Assembly: GCA_946406095.1 (NCBI GenBank)
Contig: CAMJJO010000015.1
Location: forward strand, 1-21,630
Length of the DNA: 21,630 nucleotides
DNA from: an uncultured Bacteroidales bacterium
GTDB taxonomy: Bacteria > Bacteroidota > Bacteroidia > Bacteroidales > UBA932
Reading direction: 5' to 3'
Part shown: in pieces, positions 14,276 to 21,630 of the stretch
Layout of the letters: every line of letters starts with the position of its first letter
Position numbering within the stretch: position 1 is the first letter of the stretch
Made by a program: the position numbers and the translations under genes
Notes under the pieces: generated by a model
Databases searched by the model: none
What the model was told of the DNA's origin: nothing
The model's input: only the letters and a program-made list of their open reading frames with translations

Positions 14276-15137
14276 TGTAAAGCTCCCATCCATTCTCGAC
14301 TATATCCCTTGCCTGGCGCTTGAGGTCTTTGGATGTGCGCCCAGTGCGCTTGGTCAGCTGGAAAAAAACGCCCACCATGACATTGACGTCCAGAGGATAC
14401 GCGAAACGGTAGTAATATTGATTGTAGATGCTGGGCGAGGAGTCCGGCGTGTAGATACTCGACCAGGAATAACGCAGAAGGGCGTTGACGTGGATTTCTA
14501 CGGGATCGAAGATGAACCCTATGCCTGCACCGCCCTGAAGGCCGTAATCCGGCCTGCGGTCGGTAGTGGCGAAGGCATTCTCGAGGCCTGGAGTCACGTT
14601 GGGCCCGGTTCGCGTTATGGTGCGCCTGTAGCCGCCGTACAAACCGGCATTGGCCATTATCTTGAAATGCAGGGCGTCGAAGTGGAAATGAGCCAGGAAA
14701 GGCACTTCCACCACGTCCATGACGGCCTGCGTCGCACCTTCTATCTTGTAGATCGTATGGGTCTCCTTATTCTCGGTGAAACGGTACCCTTCCTTGCCAT
14801 AGGCTATCCCTATCTGATAGCCGAAATATGGCATATACTGGAACAGCTTCAGGTAATGCGTATAGGTCAGCGAGACATACAGAGGGTTGAACAGCCAATC
14901 CTGCTTGAGCGGAGGGTTGAACTGCATCTGGGAATAGGTCACGCCGTAGTTGATGCCGATCAGGTCGTAGTCGTTGATATCCGCCACGTTCTGCACGGTA
15001 ACGGTTGTATCCTGGATATAGCGTATGGATCCGGAAGAGAAATCCTGAGTGCCCTGGGGGGCGAAAGTGCCCGCTTCCTGGGCGGAAACACCCAGGCCGA
15101 GGACAAGGCAGAAGATTATGGTCAGCGCTCTCTTCAT
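14244..15137 (-). CDS. Small outer-membrane beta-barrel protein of unknown function
   Basis: It has 297 residues with the signal peptide MKRALTIIFCLVLGLGVSA, probably cut before Gln20. The mature part has alternating aromatic/polar strands (for example IGINYGVTYSQMQF, PYFGYQIGIAYG and GLQGGAGIGFIF) typical of the small Bacteroidota barrels grouped with the PorT-like or OMP_b-brl_2 families. The end is charged and non-barrel (TSKDLKRQARDIVENGW onward), and this portion overlaps the ispG start. Its ATG overlaps the stop of the lipoprotein gene (ATGA, 15134-15137), so the two are coupled. I cannot assign a substrate. Its constant partner in this operon is the upstream lipoprotein, which suggests a joint envelope role. 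Family call is moderate; function unknown. Confidence 0.75.
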   Translation of the reverse strand: MKRALTIIFCLVLGLGVSAQEAGTFAPQGTQDFSSGSIRYIQDTTVTVQNVADINDYDLIGINYGVTYSQMQFNPPLKQDWLFNPLYVSLTYTHYLKLFQYMPYFGYQIGIAYGKEGYRFTENKETHTIYKIEGATQAVMDVVEVPFLAHFHFDALHFKIMANAGLYGGYRRTITRTGPNVTPGLENAFATTDRRPDYGLQGGAGIGFIFDPVEIHVNALLRYSWSSIYTPDSSPSIYNQYYYRFAYPLDVNVMVGVFFQLTKRTGRTSKDLKRQARDIVENGWELYNERTEGKDRE

Positions 15138-16930
15138 CTCTTTTCGAACAATGTGGAAAGGTCTATGGTCTGCTCAAGTTCGGCCGACTTCAGCACATCC
15201 AGATACTCGCTTTCGCCGAATTTGACGAAGAGCACCTGCTCCGGCTGCCTGTGGGCGAGCAGGTCTCCGGTATCCACGAGGGAATTGCGGTTGCCGTCAT
15301 CGGCGATGCGGAGAGAATATCTGCCAGCCTTCAGATAGGGGAAAGACAGGGTGCAATCCTTGTCGATTATATAGGAACGAATCACCTTGGTGCGCTTTTC
15401 ATCCAGCAGGTCGACTATGAATTTCCTGTCCACGCCGGTGATGGTGGCATTGAGCAGGCTGAGCGTCTCGTCCGTGGGCAGGGCTACCTTGACCTCGGTA
15501 CTGTCGCACCAGTAACCGTAAATGTCCTGGAAACTGCGTGCAGGCACTTTAAGGAAGTACTCGAATCCCGGCTGAAGCTTTACCTTGGGGCGGATGTTGT
15601 ACTTTCTGAGGTTCAGGGAATCCACCTCTATTGCCACCTTGTCCTTGAACTCCTTCTGTTTCGGATTCACATAGCGGAACTGCAGCGAATCGAATTTCTC
15701 GTAGATGATCGGATTCTTGAACTCGAGCACATAGCCATCCGTCTCCACCATTTCGGGCTCCGCCTTGAGCGTGTAGACGCAGATGGTGTCTTCGTGCTTA
15801 AGGTTGCGGCGGCGGCTCTTGGAGTAGTTCTTTTTCACCTCCGGATCCATCACCAGCTTGATGTGCTCCAGCTCGGGCTTCATTACGCCGAGGGTGTCGG
15901 TCTTCCTGTAGTTGACGAACAGATGGAGTGTGTCCGGAGCCGGACGGCGGTCGTTCAGCCACAGTTCCAGGCTGTCCTGCTGCAGGTTGAACTGGGAGAT
16001 GACCCTGTCGGCAGGGTAACCGCCGAACCAGAGCGAATCTATCCAGGCATCAGGAGCCATGAAGGTAATGTATGCGGAACGGGGAGAGGTGCGGACCTTG
16101 TTTACGATATACTGCTTGGAAGGGCGCTCGCGGAAAACCTTCAGTTCATACTGACTGCGGCGCTCCTGGCAGCCGAGGGTATCCGTCATATCGTATTTCA
16201 GCAGCTCGGGGATGGAATCTGCGACTTTCCATTCCGGCCTGACCAGAGAATCTATGAAAGCAACCCTGTCCGCATCCGGACTGTAGATATTGTCGTTGCC
16301 AGCGTCTTTGATTGCATAGACTCGGTATAAGGTATCCTGGATATAAGGAAGCACGAAATAGCCCCAGTCGTCCGTCCTACCTGCCGCATAGGGCCGTTTC
16401 AGGAACACGGCGGAATCCGAATGGTCTTTATAGAGCATCACTGTCGCGCCCTTTACGGGGGCGAGAGTATTGCAATCCAGCACCGTGCCGGTGATGAACA
16501 TCGAGTCTATCTGCTCTCCTGTCGAGAAAACATAAGTGAATCCGGGGAACTTGTTGCCTTCGTTATTGTCGACAATTGCCGAATTCAGGTTGAGAGTATA
16601 GGTTGTATTGGGCTCCAGAGGGTTCTCGAAAGTGACCACCACGCTCCTGCCGACCACTTTCGCCTTGGGTTTCTTCTCGAGAGGAGGGGAGAGGAAGATG
16701 TCGGTCGCGGTCTTGATGTTCACATACTCGTCGAACTCGAACACGATCTTGCCCTTTTCCAGAGGGAATGAAGTGGCGCCGGGGAGCGGCTTGATGTTCA
16801 CGATCACCGGAGGGATTGTGTCTTTCTTGCCCCCGGAAGGCGCCTGAGTGGTATTGGCACACGAGGGAGTGAACACCGGGGCGAGCAGTGCGAGCAAAGC
16901 GATTATGAGAGGTATGTACTTTTTCATCAA
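15134..16930 (-). CDS. Ig-like domain lipoprotein of unknown function
   Basis: It has 598 residues from the ATG at 16930; the next codon is also ATG, so 597 is equally possible. A hydrophobic signal segment (about 5-20) ends in TPSC, making Cys24 the likely lipidated residue. The following CANTTQAPSGGKKDTIPP is the familiar beginning of Bacteroidota Ig-like (Big_5/SbsA-type) lipoproteins. The first Ig-like domain spans about 41-137 (KIVFEFDEYVNI, NTTYTLNLNSAIVDN and YVFSTG). A carboxypeptidase-regulatory-like segment follows (about 143-225, with ITGTVLDCNTLAPVKGATV), then a long all-beta remainder. No run of acidic residues follows Cys24, so the Bacteroidota surface-export signal is not evident. 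Start overlaps the rel stop; stop overlaps the barrel gene start. Confidence 0.8.
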   Translation of the reverse strand: MMKKYIPLIIALLALLAPVFTPSCANTTQAPSGGKKDTIPPVIVNIKPLPGATSFPLEKGKIVFEFDEYVNIKTATDIFLSPPLEKKPKAKVVGRSVVVTFENPLEPNTTYTLNLNSAIVDNNEGNKFPGFTYVFSTGEQIDSMFITGTVLDCNTLAPVKGATVMLYKDHSDSAVFLKRPYAAGRTDDWGYFVLPYIQDTLYRVYAIKDAGNDNIYSPDADRVAFIDSLVRPEWKVADSIPELLKYDMTDTLGCQERRSQYELKVFRERPSKQYIVNKVRTSPRSAYITFMAPDAWIDSLWFGGYPADRVISQFNLQQDSLELWLNDRRPAPDTLHLFVNYRKTDTLGVMKPELEHIKLVMDPEVKKNYSKSRRRNLKHEDTICVYTLKAEPEMVETDGYVLEFKNPIIYEKFDSLQFRYVNPKQKEFKDKVAIEVDSLNLRKYNIRPKVKLQPGFEYFLKVPARSFQDIYGYWCDSTEVKVALPTDETLSLLNATITGVDRKFIVDLLDEKRTKVIRSYIIDKDCTLSFPYLKAGRYSLRIADDGNRNSLVDTGDLLAHRQPEQVLFVKFGESEYLDVLKSAELEQTIDLSTLFEKR

Positions 16931-19086
16931 ATATCTGTTCTGACGACGTCCTGCACGCCTTCTATCTTTCTCAGGCCCTGGATCATAAGCTCCAGGTTCT
17001 TCTTGTCCTGCACCAGCATGTCTATATATCCGTCCATCACTCCATCCTTGCCGCTCAGGTGGATTTCGCGCATGCTGATGTCCATTGTCAGCGACACGAA
17101 CTGACTGATCTTGCTTAGCAGCCCCTTCCTGTCGAAGCCGTGAAGGGAAAGACGCACCGGGAACTCCTCGCAGTCGGAATCGAAATTCTCCACCACCACG
17201 AAACGTGAACTGCCGTATTCCAGGGCAAGTTTCTCCAGTTCGGGACAGGTTTTCTTGTGTACTATAATCGTGCCGTCCTCTGCCCTGAACCCAATTACGG
17301 CATCTCCGGGGAGGGGATTGCAGCAGGGGGATACTACATACCCACGGCTGGAAGCAGCCACCCTGTCGGCCCCGAAAGTCTCTCTGAAGACCTCCGGCCC
17401 GAGAAGGCCGAGACCTACACGGAAATAGAGCTCCGAGGCATCGTTGAGCATGGTGTGGCGGAGCATCTTCTTAAGATTCTCCTTGCTCTTCTCCACACCC
17501 ATCACGGTAAGCCTCTCCGCGTAGATGTTCTTCCCTTTCTCTATCCAAGGCCGGCGGCTCTTGCGGAAATACTCTATCACGAGGTTGCGCGCATGCCTGG
17601 TCTGGAGGAACTGCAGCCATTCCACCTTGGGCCTGCCGTTGCCGGCGGTGATTATCTCCACCTGATCGCCCGCATGAAGAACCTGGGAGAGAGGCACCAG
17701 TTTCATGTTGACCTTGGCGGCGATGGCCTGATTGCCGATGTGCGTATGGATGATGTAGGCGAAGTCCAGCACCGTCGCTCCGTTCTGGATGGTACGCTGC
17801 TCACCCTTCGGGGTGAACACCACTATGTCGGTGGTTACCAGGTCTTTATGGATGATGTCCAGCAATTCCAGGGCATTCACGTCCGAACTCACCAGTATCT
17901 CCTGGACTGTCTTCAGCCATTTGTCCATCTCGCTGTCCAGTTCGGATATGTAGCCGTTGTTCTTGTAGGACCAGTGAGCGGCGATACCCTTCTCGGCGAT
18001 ATCATCCATCCTGCGGGAACGGATCTGAACTTCGATCCAGAATCCGGAGCGGCTCATGAGGGTGCAGTGAAGCGCCTCATAGCCATTGCTCTTGGGAGAG
18101 GATATCCAATCCCTGAACCTCGACTGCTGCGAGGTGTAAAGGCCTATCAGAATGGAATATATGAGATACGCCTGCCTGCGCTCCGCCTCGGGGTCGGCTG
18201 ACTGGTCGAAAATGATGCGTACCGCATAGAGATCGTAGATCTGCTCGAATGAGACCTTCTTGGTGCGCATCTTGAACCATATCGAATAGGGGGTCTTGAT
18301 GCGTTTCTTGATCTCGAAAGGGATATCCGCCTGCTTGAGTGCGGCCTCTATGGGCTGTATGAATTCATCTATTTCATTATCCCTTTCGGCGACATTGCGG
18401 ACCACGCGCTCGGAAATCTCCTTATAGGCATCGGGCTCCTTGAATCTGAGCCAGATATTCTCCATCTCCGACTTAACCCCGTACAAGCCGAGCCTGTGAG
18501 CCAGGGGAATGAAGATGAACATCGTCTCGCTGAGTATCTTGTCCCGCTTGTGCTCGGGCATAAACTCGATGGTCCTGCAATTGTGAAGACGGTCCGCAAG
18601 CTTGATGAGGACGACCCTCACGTCGTCGTTGAGAGTCAGCAGGATACGCTTTAGATTCTCCGCTTCGATGCTTTCCGTGGAGGTGATTGGCCCGCGCTTG
18701 CGGTCTTCGTTGTCCAGCACCGTCTTGATCTTGGTAAGGCCGTCCACCAGCAGGGCGATATGGTCCCCGAAGATATTGCGGATGTCATCGATAGTGTAGT
18801 CGGTGTCTTCTACCACATCGTGAAGAAGCGCGGCGGAAATGGACTTGCAGCCCAGACCTATCTCTTTGATTACAATTTCCGCGACCTGGATGGGATGGAT
18901 GATGTATGGCTCTCCGGAGCGCCTGCGGACGTTGCGGTGGGCATGATTCGCAAAGTCGAAAGCCTTCTGCACCACGGCAAGTTCTTCTTCGTCCCGGCAG
19001 CGGATGGCGGCGGCCTCGCGCAGCCTCTTCCATTCCTTCCGGATGAGGTTGTAGTCCTTTATGGTGAATTTGGAAAGACTGCTCAT
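16927..19086 (-). CDS. rel: Bifunctional (p)ppGpp synthetase/hydrolase, RelA/SpoT family
   Basis: Makes and degrades the alarmone (p)ppGpp. It has 719 residues with the full long-Rel layout. The HD hydrolase (about 30-200) has its metal set: YIIHP (His64), LLHDVVEDT (His89, Asp90, Glu93, Asp94) and KLADRLHN (Asp165). The synthetase (about 245-375) has PYSIWFKM, RFRDWISSPKSNGYEALH (323-340) and EVQIRSRRMDDIAE. TGS follows (about 418-480), then a helical part, a zinc-finger-like region VVSPCCNPLPGD with His610 and Cys614, and a C-terminal ACT domain (about 642-719). The basic RFRD motif fits the RxKD-type group of bifunctional enzymes rather than the ExDD of RelA. Start overlaps the yihY stop (ATGA, 19083-19086); stop overlaps the lipoprotein start. 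Confidence 0.96.
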   Translation of the reverse strand: MSSLSKFTIKDYNLIRKEWKRLREAAAIRCRDEEELAVVQKAFDFANHAHRNVRRRSGEPYIIHPIQVAEIVIKEIGLGCKSISAALLHDVVEDTDYTIDDIRNIFGDHIALLVDGLTKIKTVLDNEDRKRGPITSTESIEAENLKRILLTLNDDVRVVLIKLADRLHNCRTIEFMPEHKRDKILSETMFIFIPLAHRLGLYGVKSEMENIWLRFKEPDAYKEISERVVRNVAERDNEIDEFIQPIEAALKQADIPFEIKKRIKTPYSIWFKMRTKKVSFEQIYDLYAVRIIFDQSADPEAERRQAYLIYSILIGLYTSQQSRFRDWISSPKSNGYEALHCTLMSRSGFWIEVQIRSRRMDDIAEKGIAAHWSYKNNGYISELDSEMDKWLKTVQEILVSSDVNALELLDIIHKDLVTTDIVVFTPKGEQRTIQNGATVLDFAYIIHTHIGNQAIAAKVNMKLVPLSQVLHAGDQVEIITAGNGRPKVEWLQFLQTRHARNLVIEYFRKSRRPWIEKGKNIYAERLTVMGVEKSKENLKKMLRHTMLNDASELYFRVGLGLLGPEVFRETFGADRVAASSRGYVVSPCCNPLPGDAVIGFRAEDGTIIVHKKTCPELEKLALEYGSSRFVVVENFDSDCEEFPVRLSLHGFDRKGLLSKISQFVSLTMDISMREIHLSGKDGVMDGYIDMLVQDKKNLELMIQGLRKIEGVQDVVRTDI

Positions 19087-20012
19087 TGTTTGTACTTTTC
19101 TTCATCCTGAAGCGCATAGGTCAGCTGCGCTCCATACATTACTATTTGGAAACTGTAATTCAGCCAGATCAGGAAGAGAGGGATTGCCGCGATCACTCCG
19201 TATACCGCATTCAGACGGCTTACGAACATCTGGGTTTCCAGATACAGATACTGGAAAGCGCAGAATATCACCCCGGAAAACAATGCGGCCGTAAGGGCGT
19301 GCCTGTAGCGCACGAAGCAGGCGGGGATATATTTGTAGGCGGCAGAAAGAGTGCCGACGACCACCGCATAGAACAGCAGCCATCCCACAAATCGCGACAG
19401 GCTCTCTGCATTCAGCCCTATCAGCGACACCGCATTGGAATAAAGCGCTATCCCATAGCAGAATATGATCACAATGAAGGGCAGCAGAAGAAGCAGGCCG
19501 ATATAGAATCCGAAGCGTTTCCAGGTTGCACGGGGAATCTTACGGATGCCCCAGACGTTGTTGAAGACTCTCTCTGTCTGGAACATCAGCCAGATTATCG
19601 TCCACATGAACATCATTGCGGAAACGATACCCACGGGGCCTGAACGGGCCGCTTCGATGATGTTGTTAGCCTTGCTGATGGCTATGCCTACAAGATCCAG
19701 ATTGTTCGGGAGCACCCTGGTGAGCAGGACCTCCAGCTTGTCGGCCAGATGCAGACCGTTGGAGACGAAGAAGATGAACGCCGTCAGGGGTATGATTGCC
19801 AGAGTGACGAAGTAGCTCAGGGCAACGCACTGGAAACCCATCCTGTGCTCTGCGAAAGAGTCGAAAGTCTTGCGCACGATACGTATGAAACTTACCAGAC
19901 TCCTCCAGGTGCCGGTTGCAAAATCGGTTTCCATCACCCAGATCTTGTCCGTAAACAGTTCCTTTACGTCGCTCCAGGTCACTTTTCTGTCTGTCAACTG
20001 ATACTTCCGCAT
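19083..20012 (-). CDS. YihY/BrkB family inner-membrane protein
   Basis: It has 309 residues. After a soluble N-terminus (about 1-45) it carries roughly six hydrophobic helices (about 64-84, 125-145, 167-190, 205-227, 238-256 and 270-292). These have the YihY/BrkB pattern: an early ALSYFVTLAIIPL, then VFNNVWGI before the third helix, YKYIPA, and near the end NAVYGVIAAIPLFLIWLNYS. The molecular function of the family is not established; it was once mis-named ribonuclease BN. It begins 3 bp after the ligA stop codon and its stop overlaps the rel start, so it sits between DNA ligase and the stringent-response enzyme in one transcript. Confidence 0.9.
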   Translation of the reverse strand: MRKYQLTDRKVTWSDVKELFTDKIWVMETDFATGTWRSLVSFIRIVRKTFDSFAEHRMGFQCVALSYFVTLAIIPLTAFIFFVSNGLHLADKLEVLLTRVLPNNLDLVGIAISKANNIIEAARSGPVGIVSAMMFMWTIIWLMFQTERVFNNVWGIRKIPRATWKRFGFYIGLLLLLPFIVIIFCYGIALYSNAVSLIGLNAESLSRFVGWLLFYAVVVGTLSAAYKYIPACFVRYRHALTAALFSGVIFCAFQYLYLETQMFVSRLNAVYGVIAAIPLFLIWLNYSFQIVMYGAQLTYALQDEEKYKQ

Positions 20013-20015
20013 CTG

Positions 20016-21630
20016 TTAAAACAAGCTTAACTGTTCAACTTTGCCCTCCGAAGAAGCTTCCTGAGCCTCTGAAGGCAGCATTTCCATAAACTCGGCCTCG
20101 CCAATCACGGGCACGCCGAGCTCCTCGCATTTCTTTATTTTTTCCGGCCCCGGTTTTTCTCCGGCCAGCAGGAAAGATGTCTTGCCGCTGACGCTGCCGG
20201 AATTTTTGCCGCCGTGCTTCTCGATGAGAGCCTTCATCTCGTCCCGGGAGATGCTGAAGGTGCCGGAGATGACTATCACCTTGCCGGCAAGGGCCTCCGA
20301 AGCCGCGGCGGCGGGTTCTTCCACGCTGAAACGCAGCCCGTTGGCCTTGAGCCTCTGGATCTCTATCAGATGCCTGTCGTCCCGAAAATACTCATATATG
20401 CTCCGGGCGCAGACGTCCCCAACATCCGGGACTTCCTTCAGTTGCTCTTCGGTGGCGGCGATCAGGGAATCCACGTCAGCGAAGTGCCTGGCAACGGTCT
20501 TGGCAGTGGTTTCCCCGACAAAACGGATCCCAAGTGCGAACAGCACCCTTTCGAAGGGCACCTCGCGGGACTTGTCCAGACTGGCCTTGAAACGAATAGC
20601 GGATTTCTCCCGCCATCCTTCGAGGCTCATCAGCTGGTGAAGCGTAAGGTCGTAGAAATCTGCCGGCGTGCGGACGAATCCAAGGGTGTAGAGCTGATCG
20701 ACGGTGGCTTCTCCGGCAAGGATGTCCATTGCCTTGCGCCCTGTGAAGTGCAGCAGTTCTCCCTTGATCTGCATGGGGCAGCCGTCGCTGTTGGGGCAGA
20801 ACCACTTGGCCTCGTCTTCCTCACGCACCAGGGGAGTGCCGCAGTCCGGGCAGACCTTGGGGAATTCGGGAATGGCGGCCCCGGGCTTGCGCCGGGATGG
20901 TTCAACCGCCGTGATTTTGGGTATGATCTCGCCGCCTTTCTCCACATAGACATAATCGCCCTCGTGGATATCCAGCTGACGGATCTGATCTTCATTGACC
21001 AGCGTCGCCCTCTTCACTATGGTGCCGGAGAGCAACACGGGTTCGAGGTTGGCCACCGGGGTGATGGCTCCGGTGCGGCCTACCTGATAGTCTATGGAAA
21101 GGATGGGAGTGAGCGCCTGCTCCGCCTTGAATTTGTAGGCCACCGCCCAGCGGGGAGACTTGGCAGTATAGCCCAGGGCCCTCTGGTAGGCCATCTCATT
21201 GATCTTGATGACCACCCCGTCGGTGGCGTAGGGGAGATTCTTGCGGTTCACATCCCAATAGTCGATGAACTCCCGGATCTCGCCGATGTTATGGCAAAGC
21301 CGGCGTTCATCCGAAACGGGAAGGCCCCAGGACGCGGCGGCGCGAAGGGCCTGGTCGTGGGATTCGAAGTCCAGGCTCTGGGCGGGGATATGATAGAGCG
21401 TGCACCAAAGCCCGCGCTGGGCCACTTCGTCCGGATTGATCAGCTTCAGCGAGCCGGAAGCGGCATTGCGAGGGTTCGCAAAAGGCTGCTCGTCGTCCAA
21501 CGCACGAAGCTCGTTCAGATGGTCGAATGCGGAATAAGGCATAAGCACCTCACCCCGGATCTCGAACTCCTCGGGATAGTCCCCGTGAAGCTGGTGGGGG
21601 ATGTTGGAGATACGTTTGGCGTTCTCGGTG
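20016..21630 (-). CDS. ligA: NAD-dependent DNA ligase LigA (5' end outside window)
   Basis: Seals nicks in DNA, joining Okazaki fragments, using NAD+. The reading frame is open to the window edge, so 537 C-terminal residues are visible and about 140 N-terminal residues, including the KxDG lysine motif, are missing. The ATG at 21548 is an internal methionine, since TENAKRISNIPHQ and EFEIRGEVLMPYSAF are in frame before and around it. Visible parts: adenylation motifs RGEV, GVVIKIN and SPRWAVAYKF; an OB fold (GRTGAITPVANLEPV); a four-Cys zinc finger (CPDCG and FCPNSDGC); helix-hairpin-helix repeats (about 380-450); and a BRCT domain (about 455-515, with GKVIVISGTFSISRDEM). The protein ends in VEQLSLF, a canonical beta-clamp-binding sequence. 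First gene seen of the minus-strand operon. Confidence 0.96.
   Translation of the reverse strand, partial: TENAKRISNIPHQLHGDYPEEFEIRGEVLMPYSAFDHLNELRALDDEQPFANPRNAASGSLKLINPDEVAQRGLWCTLYHIPAQSLDFESHDQALRAAASWGLPVSDERRLCHNIGEIREFIDYWDVNRKNLPYATDGVVIKINEMAYQRALGYTAKSPRWAVAYKFKAEQALTPILSIDYQVGRTGAITPVANLEPVLLSGTIVKRATLVNEDQIRQLDIHEGDYVYVEKGGEIIPKITAVEPSRRKPGAAIPEFPKVCPDCGTPLVREEDEAKWFCPNSDGCPMQIKGELLHFTGRKAMDILAGEATVDQLYTLGFVRTPADFYDLTLHQLMSLEGWREKSAIRFKASLDKSREVPFERVLFALGIRFVGETTAKTVARHFADVDSLIAATEEQLKEVPDVGDVCARSIYEYFRDDRHLIEIQRLKANGLRFSVEEPAAAASEALAGKVIVISGTFSISRDEMKALIEKHGGKNSGSVSGKTSFLLAGEKPGPEKIKKCEELGVPVIGEAEFMEMLPSEAQEASSEGKVEQLSLF

Noticed and set aside
14196..16330. Two long plus-strand frames (380 and 441 codons) opposite the barrel and lipoprotein genes
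   Set aside because: The minus-strand genes have signal peptides, family features and coupled starts and stops. The plus-strand frames overlap each other and show no domains.
1..21630. CRISPR array, insertion sequence, prophage, toxin-antitoxin or defence system
   Set aside because: No direct-repeat arrays, transposase, integrase or defence-family motifs were seen; every gene fits a core function or an envelope family.

Overview
The window is a gene-dense chromosomal segment of a member of the Bacteroidota, most likely order Bacteroidales. Four things point there: Bacteroidota-type promoter elements (TTTG, about 20 nt, then TAnnTTTG) in the intergenic gaps; a Rho factor with a long Lys/Ala/Pro-rich N-terminal insertion; an OstA-like LptD, an Ig-like lipoprotein and a small outer-membrane barrel of the kind common in this phylum; and an IspG whose barrel is of the plant/Bacteroidota type. 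Coding DNA looks moderately GC-rich, with AT-rich gaps. I see no insertion sequence, phage gene, CRISPR array, tRNA, rRNA or other sign of recent transfer. This is core genome, and I did not find an obviously new system.

Layout. (1) 1-1342, minus: 5' portion of rho, with a consensus promoter and a terminator-like hairpin in its leader. (2) 1433-4183, minus: lptD, divergent from (3) a secreted N-acetylmuramoyl-L-alanine amidase (4225-5334, plus). Both probably use non-ATG starts across a 41-bp gap with mutually overlapping promoters. (4) 5335-5557: an AT-rich gap with a DnaA-box-like 9-mer just before dnaA. (5) dnaA, pepD, rpe, plus strand, to 9069. (6) birA, minus, converging on and overlapping rpe, and divergent from (7) ftsH-cdsA-psd, plus (9769-13038), tightly coupled. 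(8) A minus-strand operon entering from the right edge: ligA (5' end outside the window), yihY, rel, an Ig-like lipoprotein gene, an outer-membrane barrel gene and ispG. It runs 21630 to 13019 and all its junctions overlap or are 3 bp apart.

How the genes fit together. There are envelope assembly functions (LptD, amidase, CdsA/Psd for phosphatidylethanolamine, FtsH membrane proteolysis, YihY, lipoprotein, barrel), replication functions (DnaA, LigA), transcription termination (Rho), stringent response (Rel), and central metabolism or cofactors (Rpe, PepD, BirA, IspG). Points most worth checking: a canonical beta-clamp-binding pentapeptide at the very C-terminus of LigA, a BirA that ends before the usual C-terminal domain and runs into rpe, an IspG with most of the phylum's extra domain missing, the hairpin in the rho leader, and the stringent-response/envelope/isoprenoid operon.
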